Source: Sipunculus nudus (Eukaryota > Annelida > Sipuncula > Golfingiida > Sipunculidae). Taken from it: a stretch of 64,000 nucleotides of DNA. Position 1 is the stretch's first letter, and each line of letters opens with the position of its first letter. Location: assembly GCA_026874595.1 (NCBI GenBank), contig CM049319.1, forward strand, positions 2,880,601-2,944,600, read 5' to 3'. This document shows positions 36,284 to 47,451 of the stretch, in pieces. The translations under genes were made by a program, and so were the position numbers. The notes beneath the pieces were generated by a model, which worked only from the letters and a program-made list of their open reading frames with translations, did no database searches and was not told the origin of the DNA.

Positions 36284-36471
36284 CAGAAGCGGATCCAGGG
36301 GGTCTGGACCCCCCTTTTTCATCAGAAACAACGTTAAAATTTTAAGGGCTTCAGGCAAAATTTTGCCGCCTGGACCCCCCTTTTTCAGACCTGAGGACCT
36401 TTTTTTTAGGGTTTTCATTTGTCCTCCTGGGCTGGACCCCCCCCTTTTCCTAAATCCTGGATCCGCCCCTG
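36284..36471. mobile_element. GGATCC-TIR MITE, copy 3, with 5 bp TSD
   Basis: 188 bp from CAGAAGCGGATCCAGGG to CCTGGATCCGCCCCTG, with a GGGGGTCTGGACCCCCC hairpin at the left. It is flanked by CACAT on both sides (36279-36283 and 36472-36476), an exact 5 bp target duplication. No coding capacity. Confidence 0.92.
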
Positions 36472-38073
36472 CACATTGGCATGGGCGTTGTCACAGCTGC
36501 TGCCACCTTGCAGCATTTACATAACTAATTCTTGCTTGGAACTGCACGACAAGCTAAGTCCATATGTACTGTTCCAAATAATAATTAAAATGAAATTTTA
36601 TTAAAAAACTAAACACTGAAAATTATGGGGATTTTTCAGGTGATGTTATTAAAGCAGAACAAGTGTATATACTCTAGACTAAGTGATACACAAGACTTTA
36701 ATAACAAATAAAATGGAAATAAATGAATACATTAACAAGAAAACAGTAAAATATCAGACATCTGAGTGTGAATATCAAGCTAGCTCAGATCATATATGTT
36801 CAGTATAAATAAAATATCATGACATAATACTGCATGAGGGCTTCAATAAACTATAACCATGGTGGCATCAGTAAACTATACCTAAACAACATGTCAGAAA
36901 TAACACAGGTAAAATAAAATTACAAAAATAGTTATATATCACCATTAAATGTAAAATGATTCTGGTATCAGCTCAGCCACCAGAGAATTTACTACCTTGA
37001 TTACCATAGGCTGAAAAACTTGTCAAAAAGTGAAGAAACATAATTTGCATCTGGGAGGAAGGGGGCAGGCATCAGAAATGGTGTTTAATGAACAGATGTT
37101 CTTTATCTTGAGCATAAACTGGCTCAAAGCAATATTCCCTTTACATTTGTCTTATGTGATAATTTCTGCATACCATGTTTAAGCTATACACAAGATGTGA
37201 AGAAAAGTCTCTGCAAAATGTATATAAAAGGACAAGGTGATGTTGACTGATACAGGTATCAATTGTGTCAGAACTTCAAATCTGTTCCTGACCAACACCC
37301 TGTGCCTCCTCTTGGTCTAAATGTAGGGCAGATCCCACACCACTGACCAAGTTTTCCAGCCTATGCTTTTTTTAACTTTATACAGTTTTATTCCATGACA
37401 ATAAAATTAAAGCATTACAGTAGCAATGGAATGAATATATAGCTGCATTTGGAATCTTGTCTAAAAGGCAGATGTGAGCAGAAAAAATCTGAACTCATGG
37501 TCCTTCTTGCAAAAAAAAGTGGGTGACTAATAAAGTTTGTTTAATTAATGGTAATTTTAATGTTGCATTAGGAACAGATAATCCTTAACTATAAGAGTCA
37601 AATATTCCTGCACATTATATGTGCAATAACATATATTAAATTAACATATAAATGCATTGGAAGCATAAGACCTTACTGCAAATAAGATTTTGTTGTGTTA
37701 TAGACAACTAGCTAATCATGTCACAATTTCAAATCACAATAATCATATATGAATTATATTACTGATTAGAGGGCATTCTGTAGAGCATCAGATCCTAGAC
37801 CCTAACAAATCATTTAGACCAATATAGAAATTAGCTTTATTGATTAACCAAGAACATCAGCTGCTTAAACCCTAGCCCCTGTCATTGTAAGGAGCCCATA
37901 CTCCCAACTAGAGAAACCAGTGGACAAAAGTACCTCAGCCATACTTACCTTATCCTTAAATTTGGTAATGTAATCATATTAACGAAGGGAATATCCTGGA
38001 TCTAAGTAAAAACCATAAGTCAATTAGGATCAACACCAAAAAAACATGAAGGATAGAATCTTTGAGCCACTTG
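36472..38073. other. AT-rich DNA downstream of the JmjC gene
   Basis: Lies 3' of the minus-strand JmjC gene. No exon, RNA or repeat recognised. Confidence 0.5.
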
Positions 38074-38466
38074 TAGTGGTGGGAATTTCTTTTCATAATG
38101 AAATCATCGGTTTCACAAACCATTTGATGATTGATTAATATTCAGTTCAGCTAAATTTTCCCATCACCTGAGAACTGGACAAATATTGTTATCATTTAAC
38201 TTGGTACTGTCCATATTTTACTAGCTAATCTTCAACAAAAGTCTGCTAATTCTTGTGTTTATTCTCAAGTCAACTGTCCACTGTTTTCTTGAGAACATAA
38301 TAAATGTTTGGATAAGTGTACTGTTTTAGGGTTTATCAGGTTGCTGTGGTCCTTTTTCAGGCCTTATTGTGATGTAATCAAATGCTGTCTTTGGTAATCA
38401 AGTGTTTGAAATTGAAAAAAGAACAACCTACTTTCTATAAAACTTAAATGATTGCCCCATCACTAG
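38074..38466. mobile_element. hAT-like MITE, older copy
   Basis: The ends TAGTGGTGGGAA and TTGCCCCATCACTA are imperfect inverted repeats. The flanking octamers GCCACTTG (left) and GTCAATTG (right) agree at six of eight positions, consistent with a decayed 8 bp hAT duplication. Interior has GATTGATTAATATTC-type palindromes and no frame. Confidence 0.7.
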
Positions 38467-38774
38467 TCAATTGTCAAACACTGGTAGGAGCTTGTTTTCT
38501 TTGCACTACATAGAATACAACATTTTTATTCCACATATCACCAGACTGCCTCAAGGATCTGTAGCAGATTGGCTCATACAGAGCAAATTTCTGTAATTTT
38601 AATAAAAAAATCAAGCATATAATTAACTATTTCTTAAACAACTATTCTCATGGAAAATCATATAATATTAGGTGGAATAAGTTGTCTTCCTGAACAGGCC
38701 ATTACAGCTAGAAAACCTGAATCAACAGTGGTGCTCCACCCATAAGAATCAACTAGTATTATTTATATATATTA

Positions 38775-38780
38775 TTTATT
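38775..38780 (-). terminator. Candidate polyadenylation signal of the JmjC gene
   Basis: AATAAA on the minus strand, about 45 nt past the stop codon at 38823. In AT-rich DNA this could be chance, and the resulting 3'UTR would be short. Confidence 0.4.
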
Positions 38781-38822
38781 GCTGATAACCTGTACTGCAT
38801 ATCATGTGATTGTTGTATCTCT

Positions 38823-38904
38823 CTACAGCAGGTGGTGATAGTGAGGGTTGATATCCAGTCTGCATTCCTGGCATGGAAACTCCTTGGTCAAGAATGGCTC
38901 ATAC
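38823..38904 (-). CDS. JmjC gene exon 4 (last)
   Basis: Acceptor TTGACAG precedes the exon; its first base G completes the Trp codon split by intron 3. It encodes YEPFLTKEFPCQEC and then 12 residues to TAG at 38825-38823. The fit of codon phase and the natural NLW-YEP continuation support it although it lies 4.1 kb from exon 3. Confidence 0.82.
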
Positions 38905-41900
38905 CTGTCAATGAACAATGTTTCAGTATTTTAATATAAGCTCCAGGCCCTTTGTCTTTATCATCAGATGAGAAAATAATGAGTGGAAAAAAATATATTT
39001 CGAAAAATTGCATTCAAAACTATAATCTGGGCTTTTTAAAGAGAATCTGCTTCTTATATACTCCTTCCTGTATCAGTGGTATAAATAGATATTACAGTAA
39101 CAGTATTACCATGGTATAAATATGTACTACAGTATATATAGATATTACAGTATAACAATGGAATAATATATATAACAGTATTACCATGGTATAATAGATA
39201 TTACAGTATTTCCATGGTATAAATAGATATTACAGTATTACCATGGTATAAGATATTACGGTATTACCATGGTATAAATAGATATTACAGTATGACCATG
39301 GGATAAATAGATATTACAGTATGACCATGGTATAAATAGATATTACAGTATTACCATGGTATAAATAGATATTTCAGTATTAATATGGTATAAAATGATA
39401 TTACAGTATTACCATGGTATAAATATATATTACAGCATTACCATAAGTTTTACAGCAGTTAAATGAATAAATATTATTAAAACTTAAAAACATGGATTAA
39501 TGAATTCAATTAAAATGAAATTTCAAATATACATTTAAATAATTTTACAGGACTATAGGTAGGTAAAACAGAATTACTTGTGCCAATAAGTCAAAAACAA
39601 ACTACAAGGGACCCATAGGTCATGGCGCTCAGCTGAATATGACAGCTGAGTATCACCGTTGTTGTATATAGGTACGTAAGATTTCATTTTGACAGATGTA
39701 ATTTTTTGTAATAAGTATCAGTATTTCAAATATGTACAAGAATATGTGTCTAAAATATTGCATTGGGAATGACCAGATGTTGTAAATTGCAGAGGAAGGA
39801 AGTGGAGATTTGCAAGTATAAAAATACACATTTAATACATTCAAATAATTATGGAAAAGTAGAAAACTGATATGTTTTGGGAAGCAGTTGTTGCTGAATG
39901 AGAGGAAACAGAATGTCTTAAAGGTATCTATAGAGAAGAAATAAATAAAAAATAACATGATAAACTACCTTCCTGTAAATATTAAAATATTAAAGTCAGC
40001 TGGCCTAAAAAGTACAGTACAACAGAAATTCATAGTACAGTTTTTACCTTTAAAGGGAGTTAAAAGAAATAATTTAAAATTAATATGAGTTGTTAGGCCA
40101 AAAAAAAAATAAGGTATGGTTCTCAGGCACTTTTTTTCAGAAATCAGTGCGGGCGGGCGGTATTTTATTTTTGACCTTTTTTTGGATGTTTCGATAAAAA
40201 TGTCATATAATCAGAAAAAAGCATGAAAATAACAAATTTTTTTGCTAAACACTATATAAATTGTATTATTTATCTTCTTGAAAGATAAAAATCAAAATAT
40301 AAATTTTTGATGCGGGGGGTTAAAATTGACGCGGGCGGTGCCTGAGAACCATACCTTTTATTTTTTTTGGCCTTAAATATAATTTTTATGAAGCAAGCAA
40401 TATTCTTTACCTTGTTACAGATGGGACATGTTACGGGTGGGACAAAAAGATGTATTTTTTATCTGCTGTATAATAAATGCAACGGGCAGGGATACAAATA
40501 AGGTAAAAACAGTTCAGGTTAGTGCTTTTCTGCAAAAAAGATTAAATTTTTATCTTCTCCCTAATTTTACAGTGTTATTCCACTGTTACGGGTGGGACAG
40601 TTATGATTACAGATATCTATCTTTTCAGATGAAACACTTTATTCTTATTTATTCAAGTTATATGTACCCCAGACTCGTATGAAAAACCGATGGTGCCACA
40701 GTATCCCAAGACAATTAATCACCCTTCAAGAATAGGCCCCCATCTTCAGCAGCATATACTGACACTTGGCAAGCGACTATGGTTTCTTCCATTAATTGAT
40801 TCAAATAAAAAGCTGTGAACGAATTCATTTTCAAATGAGCATACACTATATCTGATAAGTATATATTGTAATGTGTAGTACACAAATATGTGGTATTAAA
40901 CTATTTAATAATACACCTGAACATTTCCGTATTTGGCCCATCTGTAACATGAATGTTATAATGTAACTGATATTGGATCAGTATTTTAAAATATATTATT
41001 TAAGCACATAAACGGGGGGGGGGGGGGGGGGGTGATTAATTAACATTCCAGTGTACCAACTTTTGAACATTCTTAAATAAGATTTTGTGACCAACTAAAA
41101 CATATCAGGCTATAGCAGTTTGTGAATATGAGATCTATACTATTACCATAATCATTAGTTGGCTTTTTGATAAGCTGTTGACAGTTCAGCAGTTTACACT
41201 ATCCAATTAAATCCATTGTTTTTAAATATATACAAACATAATGTTCCCTTCCCACACGACCAGATTGGAGGGGGGGGGGGAGGCGGAGGATGAGAGTTTA
41301 AACACACCTTTGTACCTCTGTATATTTTTTCTTTATTTACCAGTAATAAATTTTATGCAGTTGCCAGAAGAATATTGTCCCAAACAAATACTCAGTGGCC
41401 GGGAGTGAGGAAAGTTACAACACCTTTGCATAAACATACAGGATACAAAATATAATCCAAAAGTGCTTACAGGTAAAAAAAGTTTTATTCATAATTATTG
41501 AATATTTCAAAACAAACAGAGATATAGAAAAACAAAGCAAATCACTTTAATTCTCATTCTACTGAGGCAGAAAAATACCGAACGAATGTGTGCATTAGAT
41601 CTCCATTTTTTTAATACATCAATTCTTTGTTAAGGAAAATTTTGGACAAAATTTATAAATTTTACTATACATTTACAGTATACATCTATTATATTTGAAA
41701 ATTTTAGTTGATTAACGATTCTAAATTGCATCAACATTTAGAGTTAATCTGCTCAGGCAACATCACATTATATACACATGTATTTATTTTTTCTTAAAAT
41801 ATATTTTTGAAATTTGCAAAATAATAAATATCGGAAATAACACTTGATTCAGGAAAAGTTGTATACATTGGATCGGAAACAGCAAAGAAATTAAAGAATG

Positions 41901-42116
41901 CAATAAATCTGGTTGGGCTGGGGGTGTCAGGGTTGCCACGTGATCCTACATTTGTGACAGCAGTGTTGCATCACTAATTAGTTCACCCAGGCAAGGCTGT
42001 AGGGACCAGACATGGCTGGCCTTTAGGTTCAAAATTTAAATACATTAGAGCCTCGAAAAACTTCAATAACTAGAATAATTTTTAAGCTTTTACTTTCAAA
42101 ATTAAGAATTTAACAG

Positions 42117-42182
<66 letters not shown>

Positions 42183-45100
42183 CCGACTGTGAAAAGTAAA
42201 TCAAATGTTCTTACAAGAAAGAACATGCCACGGTCAAACTTGGCCAAACTTTAAGGTACCAAATTTATATTTTTGCTAATATTTAAAAACATTTAACAGA
42301 TTTTGATCTATATTTTGATCTAATTTTTGGTATACAATTAAATTTTGATTAACTCAAGTTGTATTACTGAAAAAAAGTCTCTAGGTTTAACATTTTTGGT
42401 CTTAAGTGACCAAATATCTTTCCCTGATTTTTTACAAAGTCCATTATGTTTGGGCCCATTACTTTTTAAATTAAATAATACTGACCTTAATTTCCAGGCA
42501 TGTACATAGGAACTATAAAGAGGAATTTTTATGGTAAATATGAAGAAAACCAGATGAGTGGTTTTGATATTAGGCAGTCCTGAAGTGTGAAAATAGATTC
42601 CTAATAAAAAATTGAGGTTTTTCCTTAATATCTCGCAGGAACGAAGTCCTATTGACCCAATTTTCAGCATGGTACTATTGGTAGGAGATTTTGGGGACAT
42701 CTAACTGTATGCCATATTTCAGATTTGTAGGTCCAATGGTGTTGAAATGTGCCAGTCTTACGGACAGACATCCGGACGGACGACGGACAATGGACCACGA
42801 CTATAGCTCAGATGACTTATAGTCAGCTGAGCTAAAAAAATGGTAAGTTTTAAAAATAAAGTTTATGGCACAGAGGTAAACATTACATATTCAACAAGTG
42901 CACCAAAATTAGATTTTAATAAAATGACAACAGAACCATGCACTACACCATACACTAAAAATAAAGTTTTATAGTTAGAAACACTACACACCACAAATTC
43001 ACTGCAAGGTTTCTCCTCTGCTGATTGTTGGGGAAGGACTGTACTTCGTGCCACCAGAATGATGGCATGAATAAAACATCACCTTCCTCCAGTGTGCAGT
43101 TTAGTGGATGAACATCAGCAAACTTTGGAAAACGCTGAAGGAAGAGATAACTCACATTAAACTGAGAGTGATGGCAGGTTAAACTACCACAATTAACAAT
43201 TCTAGGTTTAATGTAGACAATTCAATTTTTACCTGTACCTTGCACCTTTTCTAGGAATGATTTTATGTTGCTGTACCATGGAATTCTCAATAACAGTATT
43301 ATTTAATGATGATCAGAATTAATTTTATTCAAATTTATTAGTCTTTTTTAATAGCAAGCCACTGTGGACTTCATGATTTATTAAACAGTAAAGCACATCC
43401 TTCCTTCTGTGCATAAAATAATTTAGTTCTGAGAAAAATGATATGCATCTAATAGGATTATATTACTAACAAAATGTGTAATATTTGGTATTTTCTAAGA
43501 GGATGAATTGTCCAGAATAGCACCTAATATAGCTTTGAGAAAAGTTATATACCTGTAGAAACAAGTTTACTTCAAACAAACTTTTTAAATTTGTCTTCCA
43601 AACTTAAAACTGAATAGCAAAACAAGCAGATCAGCCTATCCATACCTTAAAATCAGGGTTAAGGATATCAACTGGAGACATAACCATGGAAGTACTGTCT
43701 GACAATTCTTTCCTCTGGAATTTCTGTTTCTCAGCATCATAGTGAAGCATGGCTTGTGGAATGTGAGCTTCATACAACCGGGAGTTGTCATAGGGTTCAA
43801 ACATCACAACCTGTTTCTTGCCACTTATCTAGAATATAATAATAATAATAAAATTTTCACAAACAACCTGATGCAGTGAATAAATACTGGTGTTACAGGA
43901 TATATTGTGCTATTCATTTACAGATGATTTTACATTAACCTGATATCACATTAATATTTTATAAAATTAACAGTAATCTAACAAAAAAAAACTTACAGCT
44001 GTATATATTTGTACATCACTGAAACTTGTGGTTTAATTCTAAAAGCTCTCTGATAATTTTAAATCCTTCCATGTTATTTTGACTAACATGTATTGACAAA
44101 GAACAGAGTTCATATAACATTTTTGGCCCTTACTCATGGTTCACATAATATGTCAGGACAAAAGTCATTTAAGTAACTCACATAAGTGTTTGTACCTGAC
44201 AAAGCAAATTGTCAAAAGGATCAAAATGCAAGCGACCAAGTGTGTTTCCATCACTCAGCCATATGTTAAAGTGCCGCCTTGTCAACAATCCTTTCACAAA
44301 ATCAAACGGCTGTATATCAACTTCAAGCTCTGGCATATATTCTGGAATTGAGGAGTATTCCAAGTATGCAGAAATGTTCTTTTCTTTCTGTTGTGCTGCA
44401 TATTCAATGAGATCAAGAAATTTTGCAAACTTTATATTCAAAGTTGCAGGTCTCACAACCACAAGATCAGGGAATTTAAGCTGTTCTCTCACTTGAGCTG
44501 GAATGTCAAATGTGTCATAATTATCCCAAAGTTCTGCTTTTTCAACTCCTTCATAATCTCCACCAGGTGTGAGCTTTATGTGAACCTCTCTTTCACCATA
44601 TTGGTCCCGCAGAAACTCTTTGGTCCACTTTGAAACAGCAGGCCAATCGGATATGGCCTTTTCAAATATTACTGGTCTGGATAATTTCAGATACTTATGA
44701 AAAAATTCTTCCTTGTTGGGTAAAGTCTTTAGTCTTTCGCATTTAGCCATTTCAGTTTTAGGCTCCTTAGAATATATTGATTTTGCTTTATTTGTGCTGG
44801 TGACACACGTTTCATCATTATTTATTTCTGTATTGACACTGCAATCACTGTGAAATGAAAAACTTTGGTTCAGCGGGTTATTTGTCGTGTGGTAAAGTCT
44901 CCCCATTGTCATATTGGTCACTTGTTTTGTGAGAAATAAATTATTTAAAATAAATTGTCTGTGCAGTCCTGCGCTTGAAAGGGCACCATTCTCTTCTCTG
45001 AATGTACCGCATCGGTGGTTAATAAATTCCATCAGCAATGGCAGACTTGGTCTCCCAGTATACTGTTCAGCCTCGGGGACATGATACGTGTGTGCGGGCT

Positions 45101-45476
45101 TAAGTAGGCATTTGCGATCCAATATCTTCTTTGGAAAGAAAGCAAGATCATTGTTTGAGGCCTCGTGTTGAAACCCTTTCGCCTTCCACCTGATCTCCTC
45201 ATAGGCAGTCAACTGCAGACGAGCCACCAGAACATGGGCGTCTTCAAGGAAGTTTTTTGACAGCTGCTCCAGGGTGGGCGATAATTCAGGATTTACAGGC
45301 TCCAAAGCCGCTAAAACACACGCATCCGCTACTATTTGATCTATATCCTTCAGTGTTAGTATTGGTAAGTAACCGTTGGCCGATACTTGTAGCAACAAAC
45401 CAATAAACATTGAAAGGATGCAGAAAGTTTTAAGATTGGTCGGTGGGGCCGTCGTCCCGCCCGTGGGCGCAGCCAT
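38823..45476 (-). CDS. JmjC-domain (cupin_8) Fe(II)/2-oxoglutarate oxygenase, complete four-exon gene
   Basis: Predicted 562 aa from four exons: 45476-44196, 43828-43646, 43134-42992 and 38904-38823 (1689 nt). Introns of 367, 511 and 4087 bp all have GT/AG ends (phases 0, 0, 2). Residues about 15-33 form a hydrophobic segment (signal peptide or anchor), so the enzyme probably enters the secretory pathway. A novel region of about 220 residues follows, then the JmjC fold from about residue 250 (LSRPVIFEKAISDWPAVSKW). The iron triad is visible: His417 and Asp419 in RLHFDPFDN, and His517 in PSFWWHEVQS. A basic GKK at 430-432 sits where strand residues often follow. Layout resembles JMJD7 and plant JMJ32-type hydroxylases, but the long N-terminal region and the Cys-containing tail after WYEPF differ. 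The substrate cannot be told from sequence. Confidence 0.88.
39075..39444. repeat. 29 bp minisatellite in JmjC intron 3
   Basis: About 13 units of TACCATGGTATAAATAGA then TATTACAGTAT, with small deletions in several units. Non-coding. Confidence 0.92.
40096..40372. mobile_element. TTA-flanked MITE, intact copy
   Basis: 277 bp from GGCCAAAAAAAAAATAAGG to TTTTATTTTTTTTGGCC, with inner AGGTATGGTTCTCAGGCA / TGCCTGAGAACCATACCT repeats. TTA flanks at 40093-40095 and 40373-40375 form a 3 bp duplication. A C/G-rich box (GCGGGCGGGCGG at the left, GACGCGGGCGGTG at the right) lies inside each end. It lies in JmjC intron 3. PIF/Harbinger-type is the likely class. Confidence 0.9.
40413..40949. mobile_element. 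Candidate MITE with GTTACAGATGGG inverted ends
   Basis: TGTTACAGATGGGACATG at the left is mirrored at the right, where the minus strand reads TGTTACAGATGGGCCAAA. Two further GTTACGGGTGGGACA boxes lie inside at about 40431 and 40586. No target duplication is obvious. The 84-residue plus frame at 40428-40682 shows no domain and is discounted. Confidence 0.5.
41000..42119. other. JmjC intron 3, AT-rich DNA
   Basis: G tracts at about 41014-41032 and 41270-41280. The part from about 41.5 kb may belong to a longer version of repeat R1 copy c. No exon seen. Confidence 0.5.
42120..42182. repeat. (TA)n microsatellite in JmjC intron 3
   Basis: About 25 TA dinucleotides, then a short interruption and more TA. 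Confidence 0.97.
42190..42836 (+). repeat. Interspersed repeat family R1, copy c
   Basis: Ordered landmarks shared with copies a and b: CATGCCACGGTCAAAC, GGTATACAATTAAA, TTTTTTACAAAGTCCATTA, GGCATGTACATAGGAA, TAGGCAGTCCTGAAGTGT, GAGGTTTTTCCTTAATATC, GTAGGTCCAATGG, a GGACGGACGACGGAC run and the terminal TAGCTCAGATGACTTATAG then TCAGCTGAGCTAAA. The minus frame at 42338-42700 lies within it. Confidence 0.8.
42992..43134 (-). CDS. JmjC gene exon 3
   Basis: Acceptor CTTCCTTCAG, donor TG|GTGTGT. Encodes RFPKFADVHPLN, the Glu-Glu-Gly-Asp turn, then MPSFWWHEVQS with the distal iron-binding His517, and RNLAVNLW. The alternative donor two bases further on would break the join to exon 4. Confidence 0.88.
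43646..43828 (-). CDS. JmjC gene exon 2
   Basis: 183 bp (61 codons), acceptor ATTCTAG, donor AAG|GTATGG. Encodes ISGKKQVVMFEPYDN, the core strand after the HxD motif, then a lid region ending in SPVDILNPDFK, where family members have the conserved pre-cupin SxVD segment. Confidence 0.9.
44196..45476 (-). CDS. JmjC gene exon 1
   Basis: 1281 bp (427 codons) from the ATG at 45476 to CAG|GTACAA at 44196. Contains the hydrophobic N-terminus, a Cys/His-poor unique region with an AEQYTGRPSLPLLMEF-type segment, and the JmjC core up to His417-x-Asp419. Reading past the donor gives five residues and a stop, which confirms the boundary. Confidence 0.93.
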
Positions 45477-45504
45477 GTTGGCTCTCGCGCTTCTTATCGC
45501 GAGA
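45468..45504 (-). promoter_or_regulatory. TISU-type start and TCTCGCG inverted pair of the JmjC gene
   Basis: On the minus strand the start context CAACATGGCTGC matches the TISU consensus SAASATGGCGGC at all but one position. TISU marks genes with very short 5'UTRs. Within 30 bp upstream are TCTCGCGA on the minus strand (45497-45504) and its inverse (TCTCGCG on the plus strand at 45483-45489), half sites of the TCTCGCGAGA core-promoter motif of housekeeping genes. The neighbourhood is CpG-rich, unlike the rest of the window. Confidence 0.55.
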
Positions 45505-45935
45505 CAACACGTAAGCGTTAAAATAAATTCACTACTGTTAGGATTAGTTCACATTCGTTATGTGACTAAGTTAACGCAGTGTTGCCGAGGAAGTTCATCC
45601 TTATCAGCCCACACCTGTTTCATTTCTTTGAATGGGAAAAGATGAAACCACAACAGATGCGGAACCGACTTTGCAATGTCGATCGCATGTCTCAAGCTGA
45701 TATCGAGGGACTATAAATTTGTTGATGTGACACATTTTATAATAATTAAATAATATCAATAAAACTAGCAATAGCCATATTAGGCTATATACAAAAAAAT
45801 TAAAAAAACAACTAGAATTTACAATTCTATACGCCAATAATCAAGTACTTAAATGAGTTATTTTTTGATAATTTGGCGTATAAAAAAATATGGAGTCGGT
45901 TGAAAAACTTGAAACAAAGAAAAGATAACGAAAAT
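45505..45935. other. Upstream flank of the JmjC gene
   Basis: CpG content falls off within about 200 bp. No divergent gene recognised on the plus strand. Confidence 0.5.
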
Positions 45936-46370
45936 TTACGATAAGGCATATAATACGTACATGCACTTTTTGTGTAGGCCTCAGTAATATAAAAATCAAA
46001 TATGATGGTAAACAAACTGAAATTGGCCAGGCTCACTCACATTGTGCAGAACAAGTCCATGTAGTACATTTCGATCCAATCCATGCTGTCAACATTTAGA
46101 ACTCATATTTAGTGGGAGTACTTAGAAAAATATAACTCGAAATTTCACAACCGTCTACCCTTTAGGCCTATATAAGGTCTATAAACTAGTAGAATTTAGG
46201 CCCGGCTATACATAGGCCTAACTCTCGAAAGCGGAGATACAGGGTAGCACACGGTAAGGTGCAAACTCCGGCGGTATTAAGCGTAAATTATTCTATTATG
46301 AACTATTTTCATTTTTTTAGATCCAGTGCAAGAAGTGTTTGCTGAACTGAAACTGCTACATTATAGCTAC
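45936..46370. repeat. Duplicated block D, copy 1 (paralog 53140-53590)
   Basis: Shares ACGATAAGGCAT, CATGCACTTTTTGTGTA, AACAAACTGAAATTG, CCATGCTGTCAACATT, TCGAAATTT and CGGTATTAAGCG, in the same order, with 53140-53590. Substitutions and indels are spread evenly, so the duplication is old. Confidence 0.8.
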
Positions 46371-47233
46371 TGATTTGCCTATCTTACTAAGCCTAAGGCT
46401 ATGGCTGACGTACTCCCAAAATGGAGAAAGCTATATAAATATAAAGATATAATCTAGTACGGCAAATCAAGGCCATGCAACGCATAAGTCCATTGAGAAA
46501 TCAACCCTTGTACAAATTTTCACTTCAATCAAATGTCAGCTGGTCTTGCCCAATTTTTTTAAAGAAATGGTTCAATTCCATTCAAACATCGCACAGAGAC
46601 AGAAATTAATTTGTTTGACTTAAGACTAGTGTTTAAGTTTTATTACCCCGTGTTGAAATGTAACAATAACTAAAAATTAGAACTGTAGTAAAAATATTAA
46701 ATTTTCGTTAAATTTAAAGAATACATATGACGTCAATATTCTCATACATTATTCTTGTCTGGCGGATGGAGCGCAAGAACACGTTAGTTCACAAAATTAC
46801 CGACAGGGGACAGCACACGGTTTGTCCTGTGAGATAGCCTCCTGAAGAATCACGAGAACTCTGCTTTTTTTGTGACAGTATATAGGAATTGAGGCTATAA
46901 GGAATTGAGAGGTGAAAGGTGGCCTTCATTATCAACTTACAGTGTACTTTGCCTTGCAATCTGACAAACATGAAATGTACAGAACAAGAACTTTCAAATA
47001 CTTACAAGTGGAGTGTTCAAGTGGATAAAAAAGATAGCCTTCATTTTGTCCTTCTGGCGGAGGCTATGTTTCTGTATTGAGGACGACCGAAGAACTTGTA
47101 CTGTTTAGTATCTGAAAGCATGTCAATTTATTCAGAATATATACTTTGAATTAAATTCCTCAGCAAATCAATTTCGGGAAATTCTCAGCACACTGGTTTT
47201 ACCCCTGTCTTTTTATTTTATTATAAATGTGGG
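46371..47233. repeat. Duplicated block A, copy 1 (paralog 58250-59090)
   Basis: Ordered identity with 58250-59090: CTTACTAAGCCTA, AATGGAGAA-GCTATATAAATA, CAAGGCCATGCAACG, TCCATTGAGAAATCA, CATTCAAACATCGCACA, GGCGGATGGAGC, and CACGAGAACTCTG. A CTCF-like CCGACAGGGGACAGCA lies at 46800-46815. Confidence 0.88.
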
Positions 47234-47434
47234 CAGAAGCGGATCCTGAGGGGGGGTCCAGGGGGTCCGGACCCCCCCCCCCTTTTTCACCCGAAGCAAC
47301 CTTTTTTAAAGGGTTTAGACAAAATTTTGCGGCCTGGACCCCCCTCTTTTCCGGACCTGATGACCTTTTTTAGGATTTTCATAAGTCCTCTTGGGTTGGA
47401 CCACCTCTTTTACTAAATCCTGAATCCGCCCCTG
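47234..47434. mobile_element. GGATCC-TIR MITE, copy 4, with 5 bp TSD
   Basis: From CAGAAGCGGATCCTGAGG to CCTGAATCCGCCCCTG, with the GGGGGTCCGGACCCCCC hairpin and the family interior. It is flanked by GTGGG on both sides (47229-47233 and 47435-47439), an exact 5 bp duplication. Confidence 0.92.
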
Positions 47435-47451
47435 GTGGGCATTTAATTTTT

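Noticed and set aside
42338-42700. 120-residue minus frame inside JmjC intron 3
   Set aside because: Entirely within repeat R1 copy c; the related copies do not preserve the frame.
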